A DNA stretch of 64,000 nt, taken from the NCBI GenBank assembly GCA_964036045.1, contig OZ038382.1, positions 142,674,961 to 142,738,960 of the forward strand, given 5' to 3'. Shown one piece after another: positions 20,490 through 32,726 of this stretch (position 1 is the stretch's first letter; every line of letters starts with the position of its first letter). Made by a program: the position numbers and the translations under genes. This stretch comes from Eutreptiella sp. 'Long Island Sound 2002' (taxonomy: Eukaryota; Euglenozoa; Euglenophyceae; Eutreptiales; Eutreptiaceae). The notes beneath the pieces are model-generated. The model worked only from the letters and a program-made list of their open reading frames with translations, was not told the DNA's origin and searched no databases.

Positions 20490-22140
20490 ACCGACCGGCA
20501 ACCGGAACGGCGGCACCCAGGGGAGCGCAAACGAAGCAGCCCACTCTGAGGGCGGCCTGGGGAAGGCAGGGGAGCAGACCGGGGCGAGAAGATCTCCCCC
20601 CCCCCCCCCGCCACACTGACCCACTGGCGGACGACCGGGCTGCGCCCGGCGCCAGCGGCCGCCCGGCAACCCCGTCTGCACGTGTATGCCCCGGTAGGGC
20701 GCGCTGGAGGCGAAGGGTGGCAAAGACGGGGGCCACGGGCCACCCCACGGGGCAGGAGGGCGGGGAGCAGCGGCGCGGCCCCCCCTCCCCCCCCTCTCCC
20801 CCCCGCCCCCCCCCCCAGCCTGCGGGCCGCGGGGGCGCCGGCCCTCCGCCCCTCCCGGGGCCGGGGGGACGTCCCCCCTCCCCCAGAAGGGACCGCGACG
20901 CCCGGGGGGGGACGCAGCTGGATCCGCACGCCACTCGCCCCTGCGCCCCGACCCGCCTACACCCGCAGGGGTGGCGACCGGCGGGCGAGCCCGCACCAGC
21001 CACCAGAACAACGCACGGGCCACGCCCGGGGGCGGCACGCGACGACGAACCGGAGCAGTATGGGGGCCGTGCCCCCGATTACCAGAGCATCGCCAATGAC
21101 GCCCGCAATTTTGCCCGCTCAGGGAGGGCAGAGGGACGGGCTGGGTCTATCGGAGCCTCCGGGGGGGGCGGTTCACGGGCCGCCCCTCCCCCCCCCCCCC
21201 CGCCAGGCTGGTCCGCCAGCGGCAGGACGCACCCCGTGCACGGGGCTGCCCCGCGACCCCGACCGAACGCGTACGCCAGGGGGGAATGCGCGGGCAACAA
21301 AAGGGGGGCTGGGTAGAGAGCCGCAGGCCGCCCCCCCAGAGGGAGAGCAGGGGGGCCAGGGCGCGACCCCCCCCCCTGTTGTCCCACCCCCCCCCAACGG
21401 CCCGCAAGCCACGGGGGCGCCGGCCCCCACCCCCCCGAGGCAGAGGGGATGATCCCCCCTTCCCCCGGCAGGACCGCGGCGTCCGCGAGAGAGGCCGGAG
21501 CAGGGCCCGCCCCCACGCCCCAGCCGCCTGACCTCACAGGAACCACGGAGAACAAGCGAACCCGCGCCAATGCGCCAGGGCGCCACACGGACCGCGCCCG
21601 GAGACGGCAAGCGAGCACGAACCGGAGCGGTATGGGGGCCACGCCCTCCGTGGCCAGAGCGACGCCAGTGACACCCGCTTTCTTGCCTGCCCAGGGAAGG
21701 CAGAGGGACGGACCGAGGCAGGGCAACCCCCCGCCCCACTGGCCCCCCCGGCAGCACAGTCGGCGGGCACGGCGCACAGGCCGCCCCCCCCCCCCCCCCC
21801 ACGCGGGGCGGCAAGGGGGAAACGGGGAAGACACGAAACCAGGTACCGGCCCGAGCCCCCCGAACCGGCCGCGAGCGCCGCGCACATACGACCAGGGCAC
21901 TGCACCCGCCAAGGCAGTAGTGGCGCACTGCGCCACGCCCGAGCCCCAAGGCCAGGCAGCCTCCGTGCCAGCCCACGGGGGTCCCACTGGCGACAAGCCA
22001 GTAGCACAGGCCCGGCAGTGCCGGGGCCCCGGGCGACCACGCATTAGGGGGGCGACGCAGTGGGTAAGCGCCCGCAGCCACGGCTGCAAATTGATGCACT
22101 GACCGGGGAGTGGCGAAATGGGGAAGCCGGGGAGGGACGG
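20490..22140. repeat. GC-rich repeat, three copies of about 0.57 kb
   Basis: The block ACCGGAGCRGTATGGGGGCC, with a following AGGGAAGGCAGAGGGACGG-type stretch, starts at about 21044 and 21617, a spacing of about 573 bases. A more diverged copy starts near 20497. Each copy also carries GGGGGCGCCGGCC and then a segment of purine and C homopolymers. Long frames on both strands follow from GC content and have no domains. Confidence 0.6.
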
Positions 22141-22355
22141 GGCTCCGAGCCCTGTGAACCCGGGGGACTCCGCCACCAGGCAGGAGGTGCGTCATGGAGG
22201 GCCCCCCACTAGGACCTGGTGGGGAGGATATCACCTGGCCGGACCAGGTGGCCCCCCATGGCCGAAAGCCGTCTACTACCCGCAAAATCAAACCTCAAAC
22301 CTCAAACCTCTACTGGATCACAGGATCGCTGTCTTGAACGACAAGAATGTTCAGA

Positions 22356-23037
22356 TTATCGAGGAATCGTGGGGGCACTGCTCTAGACTTGACCTCAACG
22401 CGGCCTGATCATGCATACAAAATCTGCAAGCTATCTCAGGACAATGGAGCACCAACGGAGAGACACGCTATTCAAGCGATTAAACTATTAAATACCATGA
22501 AATAACAAGCTCTGGTGTTACGGTATCCACGACGGACAAGTGAGCTACGGCTCATTGGATATCATGACAGTAGTTGAAGAAATACAGAAGATGGTCGTAC
22601 CGTGGGAGGCTGGATGTGGGTATTTTTCAGCAAAGGATGCGTTTGGGAAAGAAAGGTTTTCACCGCTGCAATGGAGGAGCAAGACATTAAGACGAGTCAT
22701 AAAGAGTACCTTTGTTGGAAAAACACTCTCATGTACCGCAACCCTGGACGATCTCTTCCATCTTGCGAACTCGTTGAAGGCCATGATCATGACAAGACAG
22801 GTTCCATTGACTTTGTGCACGGATTGCGCATCGTTGTGGGACCATATTTATTTGAAGAAGCAAATTTCAGAGGAGAGAGTGCTGGTGGAGTTATCACTTA
22901 TCACAGAATACCTGGAAGCTGGAGACATACAGAATTTGGAATGGATTGATACATCAAGACAGCTGGCAGATGAATTTACTAAAAGTAAGTCTCCGGTATT
23001 ACTGACACAATGTTTGAATTCTAGAATTCTACCATGA
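22356..23037 (+). pseudogene. Ty1/copia pol remnant (end of RT and RNase H)
   Basis: Just before the main frame, 22374-22490 reads GTALDLTSTRPDHAYKICKL, the end-of-RT signature of copia elements (TRPD...LSQ). Several stops follow. From 22540 an open frame has the copia RNase H layout: PLQWRSKTLRRVIKSTF (the usual WSSKKQ..VxxST block), VPLTLCTDCASLWDHI with the active-site Asp, and LEWIDTSRQLADEFTK at the end, then TGA or TAG-type stops after 23037. No gag, integrase or LTR pair is visible nearby. It is a 0.7-kb fragment. Confidence 0.8.
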
Positions 23038-24600
23038 TCGTTGATTGTGGGCATTTGATATATTATGTTTGACACTATGCATTCTGTTTCGCTCACCGCA
23101 GAATTCGAGGTATAAGTTTCCACTAAATTGCGTATATCGCTGTGAGAGCGACTTGATTTTGGGTTTCGCGCGAGCGCTCAAACTTCCATTAAGCTACCGT
23201 TGATTCATACCGTACTGTATTCGCGAAAAGGAAAAGAAACGGATATCAAAGAATGGTAAACTGTAACAGTATGAGTGAATGTTGACAGTGATTTTGGAAT
23301 CAATTTCCTTTTTGATTGTTCGGAAAAAGACATGACTTTAAAAGGATTTTTGGGACAGAAAAGTTGTTCTGAAAGGCTTTTCGTGATGGACCGATGAACA
23401 TGGGGATTGCTACTTAGGCAACTGCATGAAACTGAAAGTTTCACAAAAAGAGGTAAATCCTAAGTTTGGAGTTGCATGCATGTCAGAGCTTTATTGTGTA
23501 AAATAAGTTTTGGGCTATGAGGTATATCATTCTATACTATGTTTGTTTTATACGTTGGTGTCTTTTCTTTGGAGAACCAAGACACCTCATTGGAATGATC
23601 AGTGGTTTGGAAGCCTTCTATTGATTTGCCTGCTGATCCTGCTCATTTGAATACAAAAAAGGTTTGAAAATACTTGAGGAATTTCAACAAGGCATTCAAA
23701 CTTGCAGCCTACACACGCCGCTCAAGGGTCGTCCCAAGAATCACCATACATGACGTAATTGGCAAACTTTAAAATTCTTCCCTAAAGGCTTCATTGTGGG
23801 GGGGGGTGTGGCGGTTCCATGACTCCTAGCCTTTGTGGAATCCAACCGCCAGCTTTGGTGTAGGGATGCACGATGCTATTGTCCTCCTTGATGCAAATGA
23901 ACACGCCTTCAAGTCGCTTAGACAGGATGTAAGGGAATTGACAACGCAAGGAAAGCACTGGCCAGTGCCTTCCTAGTGGGCGTCCCTACAAAGTTGCCGC
24001 CCACTGGGGTGTAGGTTGCTTCATTCGAGCCTTTCAGATCTGGGCCCGACGAGTGATGACAGGAATGGGATTCCAACCGACGTGCGTACCAGGCAACACT
24101 AGGTTTTTACCAACCGTACTCAATGACTAGGGCGACTGTCAAGCGTGCAACATGCTTGTTAGTCCGTCTTGTCCATGCGCCAAGCGTACCAAATGCAACA
24201 GTTGCAAGGCACCCAAGTACCTAAATCGAAGGCAAAGGTCCTCCCTTGGAGGCATGCAACAAGACAAAGAAAACGGGCCGGTAGGCTGTCAGCAACAGAA
24301 GAAAGGTATGGTCCCATAACATGGTACCAATTAAGTGCCTATGCCCAATCTTCCAATATGCATGTCACCAAAAGGTAAAATGCCCCAAGTCGAGTGGCGG
24401 GGCAAATACAAATCTCAATAGCGATGGGCTTTGTGTGATGCACTTCAACAATGGCTCATGGTCCCGTCCCAAGTCGTGTGCTATATTGTGTTCTTATAAT
24501 TGACACATAGGGCAATTTGCCCCAAAATGCAAAAAAGAAGCCAAAATGGCAAGTACCTATCGTCCTCATACACCGTGACCATGGGCCGGCTCCACAAATT
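23038..24600. other. Non-genic stretch after the copia remnant
   Basis: No convincing coding frames. At 23797-23815 TGTGGGGGGGGGTGTGGCGG could be the polypurine tract and start of a lost copia LTR, but no second LTR copy is present to test this. The rest has no recognisable structure. Confidence 0.4.
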
Positions 24601-24635
24601 AAATGTGGCGATGGATACATGTAGGGATGCAGATT

Positions 24636-24770
24636 AGCAGCGAATTCAATTTAAATTCGCCGAATTCGCTGCGAATTCGTTCCCAGCGCGACTTCTTTGC
24701 GAATTCGGCCGGAAATTCACAGTACTGCGAATTCGGGGCGAGTTCGCGTTGCGAATTCGCAAGCGACGGC
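24636..24770. repeat. AATTCG-rich palindromic patch, copy 1
   Basis: About ten partly overlapping GCGAATTCG/CGAATTC motifs are packed into 130 bases and preceded by CATGTAGGGATGCAG. The other copy, at 26105-26250, lies in inverted orientation. Confidence 0.6.
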
Positions 24771-25263
24771 AAAATGATCACGCGTGCGCCGTCTTTTGTC
24801 CAGATGAAAAACTCACTTTGAATTCTGCCACGCAATAATTTTTTTGACTTTGTGCGATGAAACTGATGATCATTCTGCTACGATTGAACTATTCAGTTCC
24901 TTGTTTGGTGCCTGCGTACTCGTTTTCGAAAAAAATTGTTTTTGAGTTTCGAAAACACCGCCTGGCCTCAGTGAACACGACGGTGCCCTCCACTATTCGA
25001 AGAACCCCACCAGTTCGGAGAACAACGCGTCGCGAACTTTTAGTTTTCGACTTTTGTTTTTCAACTTTGAACGGTCAAAACGTGTTCTCCCTTGCCTACC
25101 CTTTACATTGGTGCCCTCCTTACCCTTCCCCGTGCCGTGCATGCAGGGAAATGCTTTTCACCAGGTTTGAAAAAGTCCAGATTTGACAATGCAGTGTGAC
25201 AGTCCCATGGTGATGATTATTGAGCATCAAGACAATAATAATGTTAATTGATTGCCCACTGCC

Positions 25264-25700
25264 AAGGTTCGGAATCGGCTTTACCAATTAATCGGATAAT
25301 CGGATGAATTGGATTAATTGGGTCTAATGTGGCAAATAATCGGTAAAACTGATTATTTTGAAAACTGGTATAAGCCAATTAATCGGACACGTTATGTATG
25401 AAAAAGAAATATTTCGTTGATACACCATGAAATGTTTTTTATCAAAAACCAGAGGATTTTGCAACATCACACGCAATTTGGGATAAAAGTCAAAGGTTTA
25501 GCATGTCTTTCACCTCTATTTCCTTGTTTACTACCCGTTAGGTAAAAGTTCACGGCTTTTCGGCAATAATTGCATTTTGTAGAGACAACAATCGAAAATG
25601 CCCGATTATCTTTATGTCATATAATCGGAATAATTGGTTATTTTTATAGAAATAATCGAAAACAATAGGTTATTTTTACATGAAACCAATTCCGAACCTT
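25264..25700. mobile_element. MITE-like element with 18-bp inverted ends
   Basis: The left end AAGGTTCGGAATCGGCTT (25264-25281) and the reverse complement of the right end, AAGGTTCGGAATTGGTTT, match at 16 of 18 positions. The 437-bp interior is AT-rich, repeats TAATCGG/ATAATCGG on both arms and has no coding frame. A clear target duplication is not visible. The structure fits a non-autonomous DNA transposon. Confidence 0.6.
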
Positions 25701-26104
25701 ACCCTCTGCTAGTTTGCTTTATGTTTCTCTTGTATTTGTTATCCTCTCCCTTAGATGAATTCCAGTCCAATGATTAACAAGTGGTTCACATCTGATGGTT
25801 TGTGTGTGGATTGGTGATGTCGCATGCTTCGTTGCTGCTTTTTTTCCAAAAGGCATTTGAAAGAATCAAGGAAGCGTCTATACCTGGAAATTTGGAATTC
25901 TTGGTTTTCATTTGTGCATATTTTTTCCAATCGTTGAAGCACGGTGAATGCAAGCAACAACAAACAACAAAAATTCTAACGTTATGGAAGCTTTTGGACT
26001 TGAAACCTTTTATGCCATATGGTACCGGGTAGTGGCATACCCATATGCAAAGAGGTGCATTGCAACCTGGAAGGTAAATTGTAGGTGCCTATGGATTCTC
26101 AGCC

Positions 26105-26250
26105 TCGGGTGAATTCAAGCGAATCAAGGAGGGGTTTGAATTTGAAGTTGCAAATTCGAATTCCGAGGGGTCCACAAATTCACGCGAATTCGGGGCGAAT
26201 TCGAATTCGAGCGAATTCGTGCGAATTCGAACCTGCATCACTAGATACAT
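26105..26250. repeat. AATTCG-rich palindromic patch, copy 2 (inverted)
   Basis: Dense GAATTCG motifs end in GAACCTGCATCACTAGATACATG, whose reverse complement resembles the start of the patch at 24620-24640. The two therefore face each other about 1.4 kb apart. Confidence 0.6.
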
Positions 26251-26499
26251 GAGACCATCCGCAGCTGCAGCCCTTTGTCTGCAGCCCGGCGCCGCCACAG
26301 TGAAGAGCGAGAGAGGGAGAGCAACCAAGGTGAAGCGTGAAAGCGCGTCCACGGTATTTTGTCATTTTGTCCAAAATCTTTTTATAATATTTCAGCATGG
26401 TTGTTGATGCAATATGTTCCACAGGGTCACTGTTACATATTTTGATACCAAGATATACAATGCCGCAGTTTTTGGCTGACACTTGGACAACTGAGATGT

Positions 26500-29080
26500 A
26501 TATTGTGGATAACATGTTTATATGTTTACCTTGTTTTATTCTTTAACGGTGTTCACGGTCTTGTATGTTTGCATATGCGCTTCTCTTGTCACGAGACATT
26601 CAAAGACTGGCCGAGAGGTACGGTACCAGCGTCTTTGGATTTCTATGTGTTTTGTGATGGGCCCTGGTGTTGTACTATTCGGTGTGGATTCCATGAGCAT
26701 AGCTTTGGAGCTTTTTTGAAACAGCAGCCTATTGTAACAAGAGGACTTAAAGTAGGTGCAAAGTCGTGGCAGACATTCACGGCGAGTGGAGTGATTTGAA
26801 CATACACCCCGCCGCCACAACAGCACCCGAGCTGTCACGGCTTGATGCCAGATTGATAACGCTTACTTTTGTTGCCGCCCTAGTTAAAGACACTGCACAC
26901 CCAGCAAATACCAGATGCAGTAAGTGCCGCCGCAACGGCCGGCCGCAGTGAGAGAATCATGAACATCACACATGCTGTGGTGAGGAGTATCTACAACGCA
27001 AAGACAAGCATAATAGCCGATAGCGGGAAGAAAAGCGGGTGCCTTGAAAGCAGAATGGGAAGGAGAACGTTGCGTGGAGTGTAGGCGATATAAACCAGAC
27101 ACCCACAATTTCAGATCAAGGAGTTCAGAAAGCACCTCATATGATAAATATACAAGTATGTGAGTGCTAGATACAAGCGCCGCCAAGTATCAAAAGTGTA
27201 GGCACAATGGTTCGGTTCGCAAATCCTTCTCACGCACAAGACAACGCACACATGGCACTCTGGAGATTCCGCCACATTCATGGGGTGCACCGAGGACACT
27301 AGTGGATTTTTACACGGCGCGTGTCTGTATGCCCTGATTAGGTATCTACACCGTCACTCTGAGACAGTCGTGGGGATTGTTGAACAGTTGAAGTGGATCG
27401 ACGAAAATCCTTGTGGTGATGGATGGTACTCAACATGGTTTTCCGAAAGGTGGCAGAACGCTTGCCTCTCATGAAGACGCTCATTTTCGTCATTGTGTTT
27501 ACATTATCGGTTTTGTAGCAGCGAGCTACGCTCTTGTGGGGTGTTAAGACCAGATTTTCCGCAGGGGACCTTCTATTTACCAGTGTTGCTACATGCTTTG
27601 TTCATCAAAATAAAGCTGTGAGTGCCGCGGCCGCTAGTGAAGGCCTTGAGGGACGCCGTGGTCACGAATCTGGACGCAGTCAACGAATGCAAAGACCCGT
27701 ATGAGCTAGCGCCCTCAGTGAGGTGCTTTGCGACCTCACTCATGCTCAATGCTGCAGCCGCAAAAATTATTCAGGGTGAACTGTCTTCTGGTATCCCCTC
27801 CCTTCCTACGCATGCCAGTCAACCTCTTTGGAAATCTTACCTCAGTATCTTTTTGTTGTTCACCAGTAGACAGGCACCTTTTAATATCAAATCTGCAAAG
27901 ACTTTGGTTTTTTGCCGCTGAGTGAAGGGCTGACTGCGGGATAGCTCTCTTCAGGGCCGCAAGCTTTCAGATTTTACTGACCTTTTCAGAAGCTTCAACT
28001 GGTCATTTGTACAGGTTGTGGCCTGCCATTACACATTTGTAGTGTACAATATTTTGCGCTTAGCCCAAGAGGGCTTCGTGGATTCTTTGTTGGACACGGT
28101 TGTCCTTAGACCGGTTCTGTAAAATGGTTGTGGATTTGTGCCTTTGTCATTGTTTGGTTGTTTGGTAGTCATTCGCAGTTGAGTTACAGCCTTTTGGGGT
28201 CATGTGTGACGGGAAGAAGTATCAGTGGTTGTTATTATTGGTCAAGTGAACACCTTACCGTGCACATTTTGCGTACTTGAGCATCATCATTGGTTGTTCC
28301 CGCCGCCGCTGCCGCCGCTGACCCGGTTCCTCAGGGTCATTTGAGTGGCCGTTTTTGGACTCCATCCTGAATGCACGTACCACCAACGTTTAGGGTCATG
28401 TGTGTTTGGGCAGCACCGGACTCAGCGCTAGGGTTAGACCCAGTGGGCAATTCGCAGAGATGTGTTAAAATTATGAATGTTGAGAGCATGAGCCACATGA
28501 ATGTTAGCTAGGTTTGGCCGCTTAAACGGGCAGCAGTGCCATGCCACAGTATAGTGTGCCCAATGGCGAGGACACCCAAAGAACGTCTGCAGGACTGTTC
28601 AGAGAGGTCAGCCGACAGCAGTTGGGTTTGGTAGCACGGCAGTGTTTGCACGTCAGGGACAAGAAATGGGAATGTGTGGGTTGAACGAATTACTGTGACA
28701 CAAACATTTGTGTTCTGCCACGATATACCGTGGTAGGGTGAAGACCAAGACTATGTAGACAACACTCAATTGACTCCAACCTTCTGATGTTTTGCCTGAT
28801 CGGTAACGAAGGCGACCAAGAGAGGGGCCCAAGAGAGAACAAGCGACCAAAAGGAGCCCAGAGAGAAAGAAAAAGCACCATGTTAGTGAAGCAGAATGAA
28901 AAGTAAAGAACAGTCCAGAGAGCGGAAAAACATACTGTTCGGGCTAGGAGACATGATGACAAGAATAAAGTGAAAAAGACAGGAAGCAAAGAGAGAAACA
29001 GAGACCCAGCAAGGGCGAAAACAGAGAAAAAGAGGAGGGCGTGCATAAGACACACCAACAAAAGAAGAGAGCCTGGGGCA
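26500..29080. other. Mostly non-genic region
   Basis: Scattered short frames only. The best candidate is 27637-27922 on the plus strand, listed separately. No RNA genes or recognised transposon domains were found. A CCGCCGCCGCTG trinucleotide run lies at 28300-28320. Confidence 0.4.
27637..27921 (+). CDS. Possible exon of unknown function
   Basis: The frame reads ALRDAVVTNLDAVNECKD and continues amphipathic and Ala/Leu-rich (ATSLMLNAAAAKIIQ) to about 27790. Composition and codon use look more protein-like than in the neighbouring DNA. There is no start, splice site or domain I can defend. It may equally be chance. Confidence 0.2.
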   Translation: MKALRDAVVTNLDAVNECKDPYELAPSVRCFATSLMLNAAAAKIIQGELSSGIPSLPTHASQPLWKSYLSIFLLFTSRQAPFNIKSAKTLVFCR

Positions 29081-29269
29081 ATCTTTGCACTTCGCGCGCA
29101 CTGCGCGCTACTTTTAGACTATGTTCTCCCCGAACAGCCCCCAAGCAAAGAGCCCCATGGAAGCGCCCTTAGAATTAGGTGACCCAAACTGCCCCAGCTC
29201 AAGAAAGTTGCAAACTACCTTCCCTTCACATAACACACATCATGCACAACTGGAAAGATTGTTCTTTTT

Positions 29270-29575
29270 CTTCAATAGCACCGGAAGGTTGGGGCCCAAA
29301 AGAAGGCGGAAATGCTACGTCACCCCTGCATTCTCGGGGGTCCCCAACAGAGAAACAAAACCGAAGTCAAAACCCACGCTAGGGGTCACCATGATGCACC
29401 ACGCCACAAAGTGTGGATTCAAAGATTGTGCCGGTTTCCTCAATAGCACCGGAAGGTTGGGGCCCAAAAGAGGGCGGAAATGCTACGTCACCCTTGCATT
29501 CTCGGGGATCCCCAACAAAAAGAGACAAAATCACAACTCAAAACCTCCGCTAAGGGTCACCATGATGCCCCTAGG
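29270..29575 (+). repeat. Two-copy 168-bp tandem repeat with 85-bp-satellite core
   Basis: CAATAGCACCGGAAGGTTGG occurs at 29273 and 29440. Each copy contains GCTACGTCACCC-TGCATTCTCGGGG-TCCCC, close to the core of the 85-bp satellite found at 45.3 and 51.3 kb. Copies are separated by a GGGGTCACCATGATG segment. Confidence 0.7.
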
Positions 29576-29579
29576 GGCC

Positions 29580-31220
29580 CCTATTATCTCAAAGTATGGG
29601 TCTCTAGTATGGCCAGACGCCCAAATAGTTGCACTGCGCGCGCACTGCGCTAAATGCGCCCCCTCTGACATTGCTAGCTGCAACTTTGGCACCCTAGAAA
29701 TGGTTGGACAAAAGCCTAGAGCGGAGCAGTCCATCGCACAATATCCCTTGAGGTCATTAGATCCGTTCCACAATGTCACTGTATTCCGGCTTGGTGTCGG
29801 TGGCGTTTGGACTGATTTCCAAGCAGCTCCAAGCCCCCATCCCCATGGCCCACAAGGCGTTGAGTTGCAACCAAAGCCATTGAGGCATCAATTTGCCAAA
29901 ATTCGGTACAGTGGACCAAACGGTTGTGCCATAAATGCCCACTTTGTTCTAACGGTCCCCCAACCTTACCTCGTCTAAACCTGGCTTCGCACGGGATACG
30001 CCAGGTACGTGGAGGGCAGGTGTGGGGGGGGGGGGGGGAAGCACCTGGACTGTGGACAATGATCTTGCATGTTTGCCACAACGGTAATCATTCACACTGT
30101 AATCCATGCCATTGTCCCCGGGATGGCGACCCATGCACAGGGATGGAAGCACGTGCACACGGAACGAGGCATGGGCAGCAAGGGAACTGCATGGTCCACA
30201 GAATGCCTGGGGTGTGGGAGAAACACTCCGCCACCGGTCCAGTGGTCTGCACAGCACCTCCATGAAACAAGGCCTCACTACTCATTGGTCCTACTGTGTG
30301 CAACTGCCCTGTTTCAAGCACCATTGTGTAAAATCTAGGGTGCCTCACTGGTCAGGCCCATCCTGGGCAGCATGAAAAACCCCACGTTCCGGTTTCTGTG
30401 CAGTCCGCAGTTGGAGGGGTCAAGGGTCCCTGAGAACTGTGTGTTGCCAAGCACTAAGCCCTGACAGAAGGTGAGATATATAATGAGTGGCAGAGGTGAA
30501 GTGGGGGCCCTGGCGTGCACTCGTGACTGAGGATTGCCCAGGCTCAGCACAGGTCTTGCTACCCTGTGGTCCCTGACCTCCACCTCAGCCTCTACCTCCA
30601 CCTCCGCTAACGATACTGAGGTCTCAAGAAAGCGTCGGTCCCAGCGGCTGTGCATTCCCTGTCGACCATGACTCGACCAGCAGCGCCAGCAAACTACCAA
30701 CTGCCGTCCGTACGGCAGCACACCGCCTTCAGTTCAGGCGAAAAGGGATAAATCCGTCGCAGCCACTGATTGGGTATTGTACAGAGAGGGCCTGACATAT
30801 GTGGGCGGCGGGGCGGTTTTGGAGGGCCATGGGCCTTCAGAATACCACAGGCGATGCAACACCCTGCAGTACCGGGGGCTGTCCCCAGGGCGTGTGTTGG
30901 TCAACAATCTGAAACGCGCACCGTATCTGTGACAAAGGACCGTTCCATTTCTGTCACTGTTTCTGTGGAGGTGCAGACCAAATCTCGAGCCCAAGCAAGG
31001 GGTTGCTCGCACAGCCCAGATTCCGCGGTGGCCAACGCCCATCGCGCAGCACCCACCGTTCCCGGAGCGCAGGGCACACGCCAGCCCTGCAGGCAGCATC
31101 CCGTTGACACTCAGGCACATAGCCACCTCATCCTCTGGAGGCCTCCGGAGGCAGAAGCCCCACGTCACGCGGCGTCGGGGCCGCCCCGCCCCCATCCCCG
31201 GCACTGCACCACGTCCCTCC
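29580..31220. other. Downstream flank of the aminopeptidase gene
   Basis: No gene recognised. A G13 homopolymer lies at about 30026-30039. GCACTGCGCGCGCACTGCG at 29633-29650 belongs to a motif that also accompanies satellite cores at 29.1, 46.1 and 46.8 kb. A poly(A) signal for the aminopeptidase was not identified. Confidence 0.4.
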
Positions 31221-31724
31221 TCATGCGGCGCGCTCATTCTTAATGTAGTGGTACAGAATGTTGGGGCCCCACCCGGTGGCCCCCTTCACGGCCCACGGGC
31301 GGTCATCGGCGCCCATGAGATCCCCGGCCACCCCCGCGATGTCCAGGTGCGTGTAACCCACCCCCTCCTCGGCGAACTTCGCCAGGAACGCCGCGGCGGT
31401 GCACGAGCCGGCGAAGCGGTTATTGCCCATGGAGTGGACGTCGCACATCGTGCCCTTCAGCTGGTCCGAGAACTCGCTGTACGTGGGCATGCGCCACACG
31501 CGCTCATCCGCCGGGATGCTCGCCGCCGTGAGGGCAGCGGCGGTGGAATCGTCGTCGGTGAACATGCCGGCGGCGTAATGGCCGAGGGACACGAGGATGG
31601 CGCCCGTGAGGGTCGCGACGGTGAACATGGTGTCGATGGTGTACTCCTTTTGGAGGTACGTCATGGCGTCCGCGAGCACCAGCCGCCCCTCGGCGTCCGT
31701 GTTCATGTTCTGGACAGTCAGACC
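31221..31724 (-). CDS. Leucyl aminopeptidase (M17), last exon
   Basis: The 168 codons end in TGA. The exon starts after CTGTCAG and reads GLTVQNMNTDAEGRLVLADA, the M17 signature. It carries the Asp and Glu that bind the two metal ions and the catalytic Arg (NTDAEGR). Downstream, TVATLTGAILVSLG and the C-terminal helices follow the family closely, to HYIKNERAA. The enzyme is a hexameric metallo-aminopeptidase that removes N-terminal residues from peptides. Phase is 0 at the acceptor, matching the phase-0 donor of the exon at 50457-50237, 18.5 kb upstream in gene order. The intact frame argues for a working gene. Confidence 0.92.
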   Translation of the reverse strand, partial: GLTVQNMNTDAEGRLVLADAMTYLQKEYTIDTMFTVATLTGAILVSLGHYAAGMFTDDDSTAAALTAASIPADERVWRMPTYSEFSDQLKGTMCDVHSMGNNRFAGSCTAAAFLAKFAEEGVGYTHLDIAGVAGDLMGADDRPWAVKGATGWGPNILYHYIKNERAA

Positions 31725-32159
31725 CTGACAGACAGGGGGATCGGGTGCAGAGGCACCGGTGGGCAATGCCACTTTTCCTCACACCCAACCCTCGACCTCT
31801 TTTCTGTTTTGTCTGATGAGGGCGGGGTCAGCCCAGGGTCAGTAGTTGTGGCGCCGTGGTATCGGGACCGGGGGATTATCAGGGCATGAATCCCATTTCT
31901 GAGGACCACTCACCGACACGCCAGCGCACCCCTTGGCGCGTTTCCAACCGTCGGTGCCAAACCTCAGGTTCGGACCCCCCCCCCCCCCCCCCTGCTTTGA
32001 TATTGTCAGGAGGCCTCGGCTTCACTCCTGTCGGCGGTCAAGTGGCCGGCCATTAATGCTGAGTAAGAGCTTCACATTCAGTCATTCCCATGACAGTGGC
32101 GTTTGCAGGGTGCTCACCAACACTGATGGGGGGAAGATCCGTGGCGCGCAGCATTTCTT

Positions 32160-32720
32160 GGAATTTTGCAATTAATTGTTCTCCGTTTTTTGGAGCAGGC
32201 CTTGGGGGGGCGGGGGTTGAGACCAGCAGGCCCACGGGTGAAGGGGGGCGGGGGGTTCCAGCCCCTCTCACAGGGAAGCTGGGCAAGCTGGGGGGGTGTC
32301 GATTCGGAATTGAAAGCCCTTGGTCAGGCCTACCGGCAGGGACGCTTTGGAGCGGGAGGACGGGTGGGGTCTGAGATCCAAAATTGTGTGCACCAAAAAA
32401 ATATTTTCAGTGTAAAATGTGACTTTTCGTCCACTGAGGGGGGGGGGGGGGGGGGCTTCTTGAAAAACTCTAGCAACTCGAATACCAGCGGGGACCCGGG
32501 GGGGGGGGGGGGACTACCAACGGTCCTGATGCGACCACCCCCCAGCTATCTGTCAAAACTCGGGGAGGGGGGGGGGGGGTTGGGGGGGGGTCCAGCCGGG
32601 GGTGGGGGTGTTCCTGTCCGTGGTCAGGGGGGGGGGGGTTCCTGCTGGGTCCGGGGGGGGGGGGGTCTGGCCGGGGTCAGGGGGGCGTCCAGCCAGGGGT
32701 GAAGGGGGGGGAGGGGTAGC
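32160..32720. repeat. G-rich low-complexity tract
   Basis: Several G-runs of 9-15 bases in one strand within 560 bases (around 32440, 32501, 32566, 32628 and 32656) are joined by short GGTC/GGGTTCC units. It directly precedes the first 1.15-kb satellite piece and has strong G-quadruplex potential. No gene. Confidence 0.7.
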
Positions 32721-32726
32721 GTTAGG

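Noticed and set aside
21079-22291. Minus-strand frames of about 370 codons in the GC-rich repeat
   Set aside because: Two overlapping frames are equally open, both Gly/Pro/Arg-rich, within a repeated block. They are probably composition artefacts.
23797-23815. Polypurine tract and LTR of the copia remnant
   Set aside because: The word is plausible, but no second LTR copy, primer site or target duplication is present to support it.
24030-24135. Possible tRNA (GGTTGGAATCCC on the minus strand)
   Set aside because: There is a B-box-like word, but no T-stem, anticodon stem or acceptor stem pairs.
29121-29978. 285-codon plus-strand frame
   Set aside because: It crosses both copies of the 168-bp repeat and shows no domain. 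The repeat explains the openness.
30770-31889. Plus-strand frames over the aminopeptidase last exon
   Set aside because: 31104-31889 is antisense to the M17 exon. 30770-31243 has no domain and is GC-driven.
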